DNA of 43,965 nt from Bacteroidota bacterium. GTDB lineage: Bacteria; Bacteroidota; Ignavibacteria; SZUA-365. The notes under the pieces were generated by a model. It searched no databases, had not been told where the DNA came from, and saw only the letters and a program-made list of their open reading frames with translations. This document shows, piece after piece, positions 15,686-24,153 of this stretch (positions are counted from its first letter, which is position 1; every line of letters begins with the position of its first letter). Position numbers and translations under genes: made by a program. The stretch lies in contig JACZJN010000151.1 of NCBI GenBank assembly GCA_014860565.1, positions 1-43,965 on the forward strand, written 5' to 3'.

Positions 15686-16261
15686 ATGCTTCGACTCAAA
15701 TGCGAGAGCAACAGCGGATGGGCGTCGGCCGCGCTGGCCGATCTCGATACCCTGCTTATCGATCACGTGCATTGCGAGAAGAAGGCAGCGTCCACCGCGC
15801 TGAGTCTGATCAACCGCTATCCCGAGAAAACGCTGCTGGTCGATGAGATGATCACGCATGCGCAGGAAGAGCTCGAGCATTTCGCGCTGGTTCTGGGGTA
15901 TCTCAAGGAACGCGGCGTGGCTCTGCGCAGGGATTCTGCCGATCCGTACGTCAACCAACTGCTCGAACACGCCCACCGCGACGAGCCGCGGCGCCTGCTC
16001 GACGCGCTCATCGTTGCAGCCCTTATCGAAGCGCGCAGCTGCGAACGCTTTCAGCTGCTGGTCGACGCGCTGCCTCCCGGCGAGCTGCGCGATCTCTTCG
16101 ACGGGCTCATGCCCTCGGAAGCCCGGCATTTCACGATGTTCCTGACGCTCGCCCGTGAGTACTTTCCCGCCACGGAAGTGGAACAGCGCCTCGAGGAATA
16201 CACCCTGATCGAAGCGGATATCGTCCGTGCGCTGCCCGACGAAGCACGTATGCACGGGTAG
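15686..16261 (+). CDS. miaE: tRNA-(ms2io6A)-hydroxylase
   Basis: 191 aa ferritin-like diiron enzyme that hydroxylates the isopentenyl group of ms2i6A37 in tRNA using O2. The expected ligand set is visible: E31 in HCEKKA, E62 and H65 in EELEHF, E115 in IEARSCERF, and E145 and H148 in SEARHF. The length and the order of motifs match the MiaE family closely. It follows the AsnB-like gene by 1 nt, so it shares that transcript. Its presence implies at least occasional exposure to oxygen and the presence of miaA/miaB elsewhere. Confidence 0.93.
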   Translation: MLRLKCESNSGWASAALADLDTLLIDHVHCEKKAASTALSLINRYPEKTLLVDEMITHAQEELEHFALVLGYLKERGVALRRDSADPYVNQLLEHAHRDEPRRLLDALIVAALIEARSCERFQLLVDALPPGELRDLFDGLMPSEARHFTMFLTLAREYFPATEVEQRLEEYTLIEADIVRALPDEARMHG

Positions 16262-16276
16262 GAGGCAGTCCATTGC

Positions 16277-16303
16277 TTGTAGGGGCGAGCCAACGGCTCG
16301 TCC
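16277..16303. repeat. Short dispersed repeat (TTGTAGGGG family) with small palindrome
   Basis: TTGTAGGGG at 16277-16285 is shared with the 32-nt palindrome at 24024-24055. It runs into a small inverted repeat, cgagcc/ggctcg around a 3-nt loop. It sits just before the membrane-protein gene and makes upstream in-frame ATGs (from 16273) unlikely as true starts. Confidence 0.4.
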
Positions 16304-16347
16304 ATTGCAGGAGGCGTGTTGGGCGAGCATCTGGCTCGGCGTTACTG

Positions 16348-16974
16348 ATGGAAAGGAAGATGGATCGGATTGCGCTGATCATACTGATCGTGATGCTCGC
16401 CGCGCAGAGTCTTTGCGCGCAGTACCGCGAAACATCCGGGCTGCCGCTGTCCGCTTCGTCGCTCGCTGCCACAGGGATGGACGAGGATTCTCTGCGATCA
16501 GTTGCCATGGTCGAACATGCGGAAGCCGGCGCGGTCGAAAAGGTACTGTATCTGACCGGAGCGACGCTGGGATTCGCGCTCTTCGATTACATCGGTTATA
16601 ATCTGGTACGCGACGACAAGACGGCGATGCCGTATTACCGGGTGCTGCAGGGACTCGTGCAGCTCGGCATTTCATGGTTTCTTTACGAACAGGTAGGATT
16701 GCCGACGGCGATCGGTTTCAACTTGATATGGTGGACATGGGGAGCCGACGCCATTTTCTATGGCTACACCGAACTGTTCAACGTAGGTGGGAGTTGGCGA
16801 GGAAGAGGAGTTTTCGAGGGGGATATCATGAACAACAACTGTACCTGGGCGTCGTGGACGCCGGTAGGAATAACGCGCGGCATGGATCCGGAAAAGAAGA
16901 TCGCCGGGAACACGCTTGTCGCGCAGAGTCTCGTCGGCGCCGCACTGGCCGTGACCATCACACTGCGCTTTTAA
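16348..16974 (+). CDS. Integral membrane protein of unknown function
   Basis: 208 aa from the ATG at 16348; an ATG at 16360 (MDRIALIILIVML) is equally possible and gives a cleaner signal peptide ending LCA|Q. After a polar stretch there are about four hydrophobic segments: VLYLTGATLGFALFDYIGY, VLQGLVQLGISWFLY, AIGFNLIWWTWGADAIFYGY and LVAQSLVGAALAVTITL. Tryptophan and tyrosine are frequent at their ends, as in inner-membrane proteins. I do not recognise the family. It follows miaE on the same strand with a repeat in between, so it may be a separate unit. Confidence 0.65.
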   Translation: MERKMDRIALIILIVMLAAQSLCAQYRETSGLPLSASSLAATGMDEDSLRSVAMVEHAEAGAVEKVLYLTGATLGFALFDYIGYNLVRDDKTAMPYYRVLQGLVQLGISWFLYEQVGLPTAIGFNLIWWTWGADAIFYGYTELFNVGGSWRGRGVFEGDIMNNNCTWASWTPVGITRGMDPEKKIAGNTLVAQSLVGAALAVTITLRF

Positions 16975-17022
16975 TCCGCCCACAAGAACATATCAAATGG
17001 GCAACGGCGGATGAAGATCCGA

Positions 17023-17035
17023 CTTTGGCGATTGG
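17023..17035. repeat. Dispersed repeat fragment (CTTTGGCGATTGG)
   Basis: This copy differs by one base from positions 1-13 and is followed by caatcagcaatcagc, a typical decayed-repeat texture. It lies between two convergent genes. Confidence 0.4.
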
Positions 17036-17045
17036 CAATCAGCAA

Positions 17046-17459
17046 TCAGCTATCCGCCATCTTCGTCCTGGCGCGATACTCCGCGATGGCCTTGTGCAGG
17101 GTGATGCTCGACGCCTCCGCGCACTCGAATTTATTGCGCGGGAGACCTTCAAGCCAATCGACGATATCCTGCATCTCGATGCGTTCGGCTTCATCGATGG
17201 ACTTTCCGATGACCATTTCCGCAACCCCGGATGCGGAGGCCTGCAGTCCGGAACATCCGACGAAGCGGAATGCCGCGTCGCGAATGATATTTTCTTCGAT
17301 GCGAAGATCGAGCATCAGTACGTCGCCGCATCCCGCCTGGTGGCGCACGCTGATCGTCGGGCCGTCGAGTTCCCCGTAATGGAGCTCGGCGTCGAGCACG
17401 TCGACGGCTTTCTCCGAATATCCGAGGGCCTTGAGCAGTTCCTTCCGCATGTCGTCCAT
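17046..17459 (-). CDS. NifU/IscU-like iron-sulfur cluster assembly scaffold
   Basis: 137 aa. The three cluster-binding cysteines of the NifU N-terminal/IscU fold are in place: C44 in AGCGD with D46, C69 in [12 protein letters not shown], and C113 in KFECAEASS. The fold builds 2Fe-2S clusters and passes them to target proteins in the cytoplasm. The last motif lacks the histidine (HC) typical of IscU, and the leucine that usually follows C is replaced, so it is closer to SufU/NifU-type scaffolds. No isc or suf partner is in the window. The gene is convergent with the membrane-protein gene and divergent from sucD. Confidence 0.85.
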   Translation of the reverse strand: MDDMRKELLKALGYSEKAVDVLDAELHYGELDGPTISVRHQAGCGDVLMLDLRIEENIIRDAAFRFVGCSGLQASASGVAEMVIGKSIDEAERIEMQDIVDWLEGLPRNKFECAEASSITLHKAIAEYRARTKMADS

Positions 17460-17513
17460 TGCCTTCTCCGCACTGTTGTTCCGAAACTACGATATTTCCT
17501 CGAATACTCCTCG

Positions 17514-17545
17514 TTTGTTTCGTCTTCATGAAATCGTTAATTTTA
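17514..17545 (+). promoter_or_regulatory. Candidate Bacteroidota-type promoter of sucD
   Basis: TTTG (17514-17517) and TAATTTTA (17538-17545) are 20 nt apart. This fits the Bacteroidota -33 TTTG / -7 TAnnTTTG pattern with one mismatch, 56 nt before the sucD start. Confidence 0.4.
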
Positions 17546-17601
17546 AGAATCTTGAATTTTCCCACAGTATTTACGTCCATCTCAGCGCGTGGAGAACCAG
17601 A

Positions 17602-18507
17602 ATGAGCGTATTAGTTGACAAAAAAAGCCGTGTGATCGTGCAAGGCATCACGGGTTCGGAAGGAACCTTCCATGCAACGCAGATGATCGAATACGGTACG
17701 AAGGTCGTCGGCGGCGTCACGCCGGGGAAGGGCGGCAGCGAGCATATCGGAGTTCCGGTATTCAACACCGTAAAGGACGCGGTCGCGAAGACGAAGGCGA
17801 ACGTGTCGGTGATCTTTGTTCCTCCTGTCGCAGCCGCGGATGCCATCATGGAAGCGGCCGATGCGGGCATCGGCCTGATCGTCTGCATTACCGAAGGACT
17901 CCCCACGCGCGACATGGTGCAGGCGTTTGAGTTCGTGCAGCAGCGCGGCGTGCGCCTGATCGGACCGAACTGTCCGGGCATCATTTCACCGGGACTGGCG
18001 AAAGTCGGCATCATGCCCGGCTTCATCCATAAAAAAGGGCATGTCGGTGTTGTCTCCCGCAGCGGAACGCTCACGTACGAAGCCGTGCACCAGCTCACGA
18101 CGCTGGGCATCGGACAGTCGACCTGCATCGGCATTGGTGGTGATCCGATCATCGGCACGCAGTTCATCGACGCACTCAAGCTTTTCAACGAAGATCCTGA
18201 AACCGATGCGGTCGTCATGATCGGTGAAATCGGCGGTACCGCGGAAGAGGAAGCGGCTGCGTGGGTCAAAAAGAACATGACCAAGCCGGTCGTCGGCTTT
18301 ATCGCCGGCCGCACCGCGCCTCCCGGACGTCGCATGGGCCATGCCGGCGCGATCATCGCGGGTGGAAAGGGAACCGCGGCCGACAAGATGAAGGCGATGA
18401 AAAGCGCAGGCATTCACGTCGTCGACAGTCCCGCCATCATCGGTGTCACCGTCGCGAAGGCGCTTGGCCTCGAGGTGCAGGGACAGAAGCGCAACGTCAA
18501 GAAGTAA
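17602..18507 (+). CDS. sucD: Succinyl-CoA ligase subunit alpha
   Basis: 301 aa, exactly family size. The enzyme interconverts succinyl-CoA and succinate with substrate-level ATP or GTP formation in the TCA cycle. The CoA-binding domain begins [17 protein letters not shown]; the active-site phosphohistidine is H247 in [19 protein letters not shown] and [12 protein letters not shown] are also typical. The start at 17602 has GGAGA 7 nt upstream. sucC is not adjacent, so the subunits are encoded apart. The gene stands alone between a promoter candidate and a strong terminator. Confidence 0.97.
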   Translation: MSVLVDKKSRVIVQGITGSEGTFHATQMIEYGTKVVGGVTPGKGGSEHIGVPVFNTVKDAVAKTKANVSVIFVPPVAAADAIMEAADAGIGLIVCITEGLPTRDMVQAFEFVQQRGVRLIGPNCPGIISPGLAKVGIMPGFIHKKGHVGVVSRSGTLTYEAVHQLTTLGIGQSTCIGIGGDPIIGTQFIDALKLFNEDPETDAVVMIGEIGGTAEEEAAAWVKKNMTKPVVGFIAGRTAPPGRRMGHAGAIIAGGKGTAADKMKAMKSAGIHVVDSPAIIGVTVAKALGLEVQGQKRNVKK

Positions 18508-18528
18508 CGCCTCTTCCGACGAGAAATG

Positions 18529-18562
18529 AAAACGCGGGGTGCGATGCGCATCCCGCGTTTTT
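18529..18562 (+). terminator. Rho-independent terminator of sucD (probably bidirectional)
   Basis: A perfect 10-bp stem, aaaacgcggg (18529-18538) with cccgcgtttt (18552-18561), is extended by an inner gtgcg/cgcat stem and followed by further Ts. Because A and T runs flank both sides, it could also stop the opposing CAP-domain gene. Confidence 0.93.
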
Positions 18563-18633
18563 ATTTACGTGAAACTGCAGGGGATCGGACGGATCGCCTA
18601 CGAATAATCAGTCGGTGTAATCCGTGCGTGCTC

Positions 18634-19215
18634 TTATCGTGACTTGGCGAAGATCTGCGTCAGGTAATACGCGCCACTGCTGCTCTGCGCGACACCGATG
18701 CCCGTGAGATCATAGTTCCCTTCAATATTTGCGCGATGGCCGTCACTCTTGATCCAACCATCGAAGGCGACGCGCGCAGGATCGCTGTATCCGCTGTTCA
18801 TCGCCACATTCTCTCCTGCCCCACCGATGTTGATGTTCTTTCTGATTTCGTTCACTCGATCTTCGAAGCCATCATGGCTGAAGGGCACCGAACCGGCGGC
18901 CATGTTCGTGCTGTGCTTGCGTGCCTGAGCGTCGATGATATCGTTGCGCGTCAGCGGCGCGTAACCATTGTCGACACGATACTGGTTGACCAGCGTGAGC
19001 ACGCGCGCTTCGATTTCGGAGATACCTGGATCGGTCGGCGGGGTGATCGGACCGTCGTCTTCAGTGCAGGAAACGAGCAGCAGCAGCAATGCGATCGGAA
19101 GAATCAGGATGCGCCGATGCGCAAGGTTCCGCAGATGGACGAGCACCTGCGCGGGGAGCGCCGCATGTAATCGGGAGAAACGGAGGGAAAATTCCTGCAG
19201 ATTGCTTTTTCGCAT
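18634..19215 (-). CDS. CAP-domain (SCP/YkwD-type) lipoprotein
   Basis: 193 aa as drawn. The N-terminal hydrophobic run RRILILPIALLLLLVSC ends in a lipobox with Cys50, so the true start is probably internal; the in-frame GTG at 19146 would give a 27-residue signal peptide. After a short linker the CAP domain has VLTLVNQYRVDNGYAPLTRND, ARKHSTNMA, SHDGFEDRV, GENVAMNSG and GWIKSDGHRANIEG, with the family's His/Glu cavity residues. Bacterial CAP proteins are secreted and mostly of unknown function. It is divergent from the glycosidase-like gene, 50 nt apart. Confidence 0.88.
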   Translation of the reverse strand: MRKSNLQEFSLRFSRLHAALPAQVLVHLRNLAHRRILILPIALLLLLVSCTEDDGPITPPTDPGISEIEARVLTLVNQYRVDNGYAPLTRNDIIDAQARKHSTNMAAGSVPFSHDGFEDRVNEIRKNINIGGAGENVAMNSGYSDPARVAFDGWIKSDGHRANIEGNYDLTGIGVAQSSSGAYYLTQIFAKSR

Positions 19216-19265
19216 GAGAATTCGTATTCAGGAGCAACAACGGTTATGACAAAATCCATCATCCC

Positions 19266-21059
19266 ATGAAAAGAAACAACTTCAAAGCTCTCGTTATTTG
19301 CTTGGTCGCGCAGGCGTCGTTCGCACAGGCGGCGTTCGCGCAGTCAGCGGACTGGCCCCCCGAAGACATCCAGCCCGCCCCCATCATGCAGGGACTGTCG
19401 CTGGCGGAGGGACGATTCGTCCCGTCGACGAGCCGGTGGAACCTTGTCTGGGCGGATCAGATCATCCCGTACCGCTACAGCGCGGCGCAGCTGGCATTCG
19501 CCGCGCGGCATTACGTCGGATCGCAGAAACTCTGGGCCGATCAGGCGGCGCAGTTCCGCGCGATCGACGCGAACTTTCTCATGCTCATCTACCATCTCGC
19601 CGCTGGTATCAACCCGGCGAAGAACAGCGATTGTCCCGATCCGAAATCCCTGGGTGACGACGGCTACATCGGCGTCGTCGCGCCGGAAGGATATGTATCC
19701 GAATGGAGCACGCACTTCCTGCCATGGCTCTCCGCGAAAGGGATTGCCACGACCGGTGCGCGATTCGAGGACCTCTTCCAGCACTATGACGCCGTCGATT
19801 CCTCGACACGCGTATGGCATCAGGACCCGTACTGGCTGATGAATCTCGACAACGCCGACTGGCGCGGCTACGTCGGTGACGCCTGCCTCGGGTGGATGCA
19901 GGGCAATGAAGACGAGGGCTGCTTTTTCGATGTCGCCGTCGAAACAAGCAGCGCGCTGTACAATCCGAAGGCGCAGAACCCCGCGCCCGGAAATTTCGAT
20001 TGGTGGGCCACACCACATTACCCGGCGCAGACTCCCGCGGGCATTGCCGACTGGCGGGCTTTCGGGAATTGGATGAACGCGCAATACCTTGCGTATTTCC
20101 AGGACATCTATCGCCGCTTCCACGGCGGAACGAGGGATTATCTCGTCATACCGAACGTAGATCAGATGGTGACCACGGTGTATGACCCGGTGTGGCTCGA
20201 TGGCGATGCGCAGGGAGAGACGGTCGACGGGGTGATGATGGAGGGGTTCGGCAATTACAACGGGTACGATATGTGGCTCACGCTGGAACGCTGCGTGCGG
20301 CATGTCACGGGACGGGGGAAAATTCTCATCGCGCAGTTCAGCACCGGGGATGCGACCGACCGGTTGCGCCGGGCCGGCATGTACATGCTGGTGAAGAATG
20401 CGAACAGTTTCATCAACGTTGTGAGCGGCGAGGTGACCTGGTATCCCGAATATGAAGTGGACCTCGGAGAAATGTCGCCCGTTCCCGGCGATCTTGAAGA
20501 ACTGCGCGTCAGCGGCAGTGGGGCGGAGGGACTCTGGCAGCGCGAATACGAGAATGGAATGGTGCTGGTGAACACGGCAGGGAACATGGCGTCATTCGAC
20601 CTTCCGTCAACCAAGGTGTGGAGGCGTTACGATCCGCAGGGCGGTGGTGCCGTGGCGGAAAACGGGACTCCCGCTCCGCAGGAGCAGCGTTGGTCTGCGC
20701 CCGTGACCCGGGTCGAAGTTCCGGCATCGGACGCCGTGATTCTACGGAAGGATGCCGACACCGACGTGGCGGAGATCCGTCCCGCACCGGAGCGACCGCG
20801 CTTGCTTTCATGTGCTCCGATGCCCGTCCCTACGCGTGGAGCAACGGTCGAAATGGAAATCTCATCTGAAATGGTGGGCAAGTGGTCCCTCGAACTGCGT
20901 GATATACTCGGACGGCTCGTCCGGCGACAGATACTATCCCTTTCCCACCCAGGCATCCAGGCAATACGGCTGCAGGGTGGTCACCCGCAGGGGTGTTACC
21001 TGCTTCGTCTCGTGCATTCTAAGGGCGCTTCCGCGACGATGCGTGTGTTGTTCCGCTGA
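19266..21059 (+). CDS. Secreted putative glycoside-hydrolase-like protein with T9SS-type C-terminal domain
   Basis: 597 aa. A signal peptide ends near residue 25 (AFA|QS). The central 60-440 region is rich in Trp, Tyr and Asp and has barrel-like blocks: FLMLIYHLAAGIN, LMNLDNADWRGYVGDACLGWMQ, DEGCFFDVAVE, DYLVIPNVDQM and VMMEGFGNYNGYDMW. This resembles hypothetical glycosidase families of the GHL15 type (recalled, unproven); E or D in DVAVE and MMEGF could be catalytic. The last 85 residues (WSLELRDILGRLVRRQ...GCYLLRLVHSKGASATMRVLFR) have the shape of a T9SS type A sorting domain. It is probably exported to the cell surface or medium. Confidence 0.65.
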   Translation: MKRNNFKALVICLVAQASFAQAAFAQSADWPPEDIQPAPIMQGLSLAEGRFVPSTSRWNLVWADQIIPYRYSAAQLAFAARHYVGSQKLWADQAAQFRAIDANFLMLIYHLAAGINPAKNSDCPDPKSLGDDGYIGVVAPEGYVSEWSTHFLPWLSAKGIATTGARFEDLFQHYDAVDSSTRVWHQDPYWLMNLDNADWRGYVGDACLGWMQGNEDEGCFFDVAVETSSALYNPKAQNPAPGNFDWWATPHYPAQTPAGIADWRAFGNWMNAQYLAYFQDIYRRFHGGTRDYLVIPNVDQMVTTVYDPVWLDGDAQGETVDGVMMEGFGNYNGYDMWLTLERCVRHVTGRGKILIAQFSTGDATDRLRRAGMYMLVKNANSFINVVSGEVTWYPEYEVDLGEMSPVPGDLEELRVSGSGAEGLWQREYENGMVLVNTAGNMASFDLPSTKVWRRYDPQGGGAVAENGTPAPQEQRWSAPVTRVEVPASDAVILRKDADTDVAEIRPAPERPRLLSCAPMPVPTRGATVEMEISSEMVGKWSLELRDILGRLVRRQILSLSHPGIQAIRLQGGHPQGCYLLRLVHSKGASATMRVLFR

Positions 21060-21116
21060 GGCGATCAATGTCCCACGAGTGCCTGCTGCGGACGATGTGC
21101 GTGGCCGGTGGGGATG

Positions 21117-21593
21117 TTACTGCTCGAGATGCTCGAGCATCGCGTAGTTGAGCAGTTCATCTCCGCTTCGGATCTCGGCATTGTGACATCCCACGCGATT
21201 GCAGATGCCGATGCAATTCCCGAAGTCCGGCACCGGGCGGGTGAAGAGGGCGAGAATGTCTCCACCGCAGCTGCATTCATCGTACATGGGAAGCGGTACG
21301 CCGCATTCCGGGCACAGCAGAGTAAGAATGCCACCTTTCTCGAGGTGCATTCCAAGCGTGATGCGCGACTTGTCGCCGTAGACAGGACTGATGGCGACGA
21401 GGCCTTCGCTCAGCCCTTTCCGCACGCGCATGAGAATGCCGCTGTGTTCGCAGAAAACCGCTTTATCGGTTACGAGGTTGTGTCCTCGCGGACAATAGCA
21501 TGACTTTACCACCAATGCCCTGCTGCTTTCACGCAGTTCGCGCATCACAGGCGATGGAAAAATCATCATCCCATTTTCATGGAAAATGCGCAT
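21117..21593 (-). CDS. Cysteine-rich protein of unknown function, probable zinc binder
   Basis: 158 aa, no signal peptide or membrane segment. Cysteines are arranged as CYCPRGHNLV (32-41), then LCPECGVPLPMYDECSCGGD (93-112) and NCIGICNRVGC near the C-terminus. The middle cluster looks like a zinc ribbon and the last like a second metal site. I do not recognise the family. The gene is convergent with the glycosidase-like gene and is followed upstream by 355 nt without a convincing gene. Confidence 0.65.
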   Translation of the reverse strand: MRIFHENGMMIFPSPVMRELRESSRALVVKSCYCPRGHNLVTDKAVFCEHSGILMRVRKGLSEGLVAISPVYGDKSRITLGMHLEKGGILTLLCPECGVPLPMYDECSCGGDILALFTRPVPDFGNCIGICNRVGCHNAEIRSGDELLNYAMLEHLEQ

Positions 21594-21880
21594 GAATCCT
21601 CCTCAGGGGAAGCAGTATGTAGTGGAGAGTACGACGTATTGTAACATGAAATCGATAAACATGCAATCCCAGGATGAACTTGCGCATCAGGCGTATTGCA
21701 GATACAAGTACTTCCGCCTGCTCCAGGCTGCAGACACATTTCGATCCGAGAGAACTGACCCGTGATCGATTTGAGTGAAAATGTCGCGATATTTCGATGC
21801 GATGAAGTGTCCTGCAGCCGTCATTTCAGGCATTTTCGCAGAGGCGCAGTTTCCATGGAAGCGATATAGGCGAAAACAGC
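21594..21880. other. Intergenic stretch without a recognisable gene
   Basis: Short open frames exist on both strands but none has a family signature, ribosome site or plausible composition. The region is less GC-rich than its neighbours and probably carries the upstream signals of the cysteine-rich gene on the minus strand. Confidence 0.5.
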
Positions 21881-21918
21881 AAAAAAAATGGGCCAACCGC
21901 ACATTAGCGGTCGACCCA
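21881..21918 (-). terminator. Rho-independent terminator of the carboxylase operon
   Basis: A 12-bp stem with two mismatches (21889-21900 and 21907-21918) around a 6-nt loop is followed on the minus strand by eight Ts. It lies about 30 nt past the stop of the biotin carrier gene. Confidence 0.85.
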
Positions 21919-21948
21919 TGGGGGGGAGGGAGGGAGATCAAATATACA

Positions 21949-22266
21949 TCATTCGAACTCGATTAGCAACTGATTTTTTATCACACGTTCATTTTTTTGC
22001 ACGTGGACACTTTTCACCGTGCCGTCGTACAGTGCGGTGACGTCGTTTTTCATCTTCATCGCCTCGAGAACGAGAAGACTGTCACCCCATTTCACCGTCT
22101 GTCCGGCCTGCACACGCAGTTCCTGGATGACGCCGGGTATGTAGGCGAGCACGTGTTTCGGGTTCGGTTTTGCGTATGGCCGGCGGAACTTGAATTTTTC
22201 TGTCAGCCGGGTTTCATACTGCGAATCGTCGATGACGAAAATGCTGAGTTTGTCTTTCTCTTCCAT
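21949..22266 (-). CDS. Biotin carboxyl carrier protein (acyl-CoA carboxylase)
   Basis: 105 aa. The biotinyl domain occupies residues 38-105 and contains the biotinylation motif LEAMKMKND, with Lys71 as the modified residue, plus YIPGVIQELRVQAGQTVKWGDSL before it and the GTVKSVHVQKNERV block after it. The first 35 residues are a short charged segment. It shuttles CO2 as carboxybiotin between biotin carboxylase and the carboxyltransferase. The start lies 3 nt after the carboxyltransferase stop, so the two form an operon. A biotin carboxylase gene is not present in the window. Confidence 0.93.
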   Translation of the reverse strand: MEEKDKLSIFVIDDSQYETRLTEKFKFRRPYAKPNPKHVLAYIPGVIQELRVQAGQTVKWGDSLLVLEAMKMKNDVTALYDGTVKSVHVQKNERVIKNQLLIEFE

Positions 22267-22269
22267 GGC

Positions 22270-23814
22270 TTAGAACGGCGGGATGCCGTGTTTTTTCTGG
22301 GGGCGGTATTCCTGCTTGTCGCGGGAGATTTCGATAGAATGAATCAGAAACTCGCGTGTTTCATGCGGGCCGATCACTGCGTCGACGTGGCCGTTCGCCG
22401 CCGCGATGTAGGGGTTCGCGAACTTCTCGGTGTATTCCTGCACCTTCGTCTGCCGCATGGCATCGGGATCGTCGGCCGCGGCGATTTCGCTGCGGAAGAT
22501 GATATTTGCCGCACCTTCGGGGCCCATGACCGCGATTTCCGCGGTGGGCCAGGCGAAGACAAAATCGGCTCCCAGATGCCGGGAGCACATTGCGATATAG
22601 CCGCCACCGTATGCCTTGCGGAGAATGACCGTTACTTTCGGTACCGTGGCTTCGCTGTAAGCGTAGAGGATCTTCGCCCCGTGGCGGATGACGCCCGCAT
22701 GTTCCTGGTCGACGCCGGGCAGATATCCGGGCAGATCGACAAGCGTGATCAGGGGAATATTGAATGCGTCGCAGAAGCGGATGAAGCGCGCTGCCTTGTC
22801 GGAGCTGTCCACGTCGAGAACGCCGGCGAGCACCAGCGGCTGATTGCCCACGATACCTACCGTTTCTCCGTTCAATCGCGCGAAGCCGATGACGATGTTC
22901 GCCGCCCAGTGTTCCTGTATCTCGAGGAAATCGGAATCGTCACAGAGAGATTTGATGAGAGTGCGCATATCGTAGGGCAGGCGCGGGTTCACCGGAATCA
23001 CCTTCTCCACATCAAACTCGGGCTTCGGCTGCCTGGCGGGGAATGCATCGGGCCTTTTCCGGTTGTTCCATGGAATGAAGGTGACCAGCCGCTTGATCTG
23101 CTCGAAACACTCTTCTTCGCTGTGCGCGAAGAAATGCGCGTTGCCGGAGATTTCCGTCTGCACGCGTGCGCCGCCGAGGTCCTCCATCGAGATTTCCTCG
23201 CCAAGCACGGTTTTGATTACTTCGGGACCGGTAATGAACATTTTCGAGATTTTGTCGACGACGAACACGAAGTCGGTGAGTGCGGGCGAATAGACGGCAC
23301 CGCCGGCGCAGGGACCGAGAATGACAGAGATCTGCGGAATGACGCCGGACGCCTGGGTGTTGCGGTAGAAAATCTCGCCGTAGCCAGCGAGGGAATTGAC
23401 GCCTTCCTGGATGCGCGCGCCACCCGAGTCGTTGATGCCTATCAGCGGGAGACCCAGCTTCATCGCGTGGTCCATGATCTTCGTGATTTTCCGCGCGTGC
23501 GCCAGGCCGAGCGATCCGCCGGCCACGGTGAAATCCTGCGCGAATATGCAGACAGGGAAGCCGGATATCTTCCCCGTGCCTGTTATGACGCCGTCCGCAG
23601 GCAACTGCTTCTTGTCCATGTTGAAATCGCTGCACTTGTGTTCGACGAAGAGGTCGTACTCGTGAAACGATTCCTGATCGAGGATGGCCGTGATGCGCTC
23701 ACGCGCGGTGAGCTTGCCCATGGCCACCTGCTTTTCGATGGCTTTTTCTCCTCCGCCGAGAATTACTTTCGCCTTCCGCCGGAAAAATTCCAGCATTTGA
23801 GATGCGAGAGACAT
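22270..23814 (-). CDS. Acyl-CoA carboxylase carboxyltransferase subunit (propionyl/methylmalonyl-CoA type)
   Basis: 514 aa from the ATG at 23814, which has GGAG about 10 nt upstream; a TTG-started extension to 23874 is not family-like. It contains the two crotonase-fold halves of the PccB/MmdA family: KLTARERITAILDQESFHEYD, LPLIGINDSGGARIQEG and GPCAGGAVYSPALTDF in the N-half; LVDLPGYLPGVDQEHAGVIRHGAK, RKAYGGGYIAMCSRHLGAD and WPTAEIAVMGPEGAANI in the C-half. It moves CO2 from carboxybiotin to propionyl-CoA or a similar acyl-CoA. It could also work in a sodium-pumping decarboxylase, but no membrane subunit is near. Confidence 0.93.
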   Translation of the reverse strand: MSLASQMLEFFRRKAKVILGGGEKAIEKQVAMGKLTARERITAILDQESFHEYDLFVEHKCSDFNMDKKQLPADGVITGTGKISGFPVCIFAQDFTVAGGSLGLAHARKITKIMDHAMKLGLPLIGINDSGGARIQEGVNSLAGYGEIFYRNTQASGVIPQISVILGPCAGGAVYSPALTDFVFVVDKISKMFITGPEVIKTVLGEEISMEDLGGARVQTEISGNAHFFAHSEEECFEQIKRLVTFIPWNNRKRPDAFPARQPKPEFDVEKVIPVNPRLPYDMRTLIKSLCDDSDFLEIQEHWAANIVIGFARLNGETVGIVGNQPLVLAGVLDVDSSDKAARFIRFCDAFNIPLITLVDLPGYLPGVDQEHAGVIRHGAKILYAYSEATVPKVTVILRKAYGGGYIAMCSRHLGADFVFAWPTAEIAVMGPEGAANIIFRSEIAAADDPDAMRQTKVQEYTEKFANPYIAAANGHVDAVIGPHETREFLIHSIEISRDKQEYRPQKKHGIPPF

Positions 23815-23956
23815 GAATCGGGGTCTCCGTTCTGTGAATGAAGAAGGGCGGTCCGCTGCGAACCTGCCCATCAAATGACAGATACTAAGATACGATTATC
23901 CAACGAGATATAGCGAATATTTTCACTTTCCCGCGGTTCCGCTCCGCGGGACGAGA

Positions 23957-23982
23957 TAGGACGTAGGACGTAGGACGTAGGA
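23957..23982. repeat. 7-bp tandem repeat (TAGGACG), 3.7 copies
   Basis: Three exact units at 23957-23963, 23964-23970 and 23971-23977 are followed by a partial unit. It is part of a 339-nt gap (23815-24153) filled with short repeats; no gene is visible there. Confidence 0.8.
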
Positions 23983-24023
23983 CCTTGGCCTTTGGACCTT
24001 GGTTCGCCGTTCCCCTTCGTTTC

Positions 24024-24055
24024 TTGTAGGGGTGCAGCATGCTGCGCCCCTACAA
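24024..24055. repeat. 32-nt palindrome (TTGTAGGGG ... CCCCTACAA)
   Basis: The two 16-nt halves are reverse complements except for one G-T position. The outer sequence TTGTAGGGG is shared with 16277-16285. Similar palindromes are dispersed in many environmental genomes (recalled). It could fold as a hairpin, but it lacks a T tail and lies about 100 nt beyond the downstream end of the secreted-protein gene. Confidence 0.7.
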
Positions 24056-24114
24056 TGTGTACACGCTTCTCCCGCGAAGGGGCTGAGGTGAAACATGTGG
24101 CGCAACGTCAGGCA

Positions 24115-24127
24115 CCAATAGCCAAAG
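24115..24127. repeat. Dispersed repeat fragment (reverse complement of 1-13)
   Basis: This is an exact inverse copy of positions 1-13, located 27 nt from the end of the secreted-protein gene. Confidence 0.4.
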
Positions 24128-24153
24128 TCGCGACGGGCGAAGCCCGGAGCAGC

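Noticed and set aside
21687-21966. Small genes on either strand of the 355-nt gap (84 and 63 codons)
   Set aside because: No ribosome site or family match, and the plus-strand frame runs through the minus-strand terminator at 21881-21918.
24024-24055. The 32-nt palindrome as terminator of the secreted-protein gene
   Set aside because: There is no T run on the minus side and the same arm sequence occurs elsewhere as a dispersed repeat.
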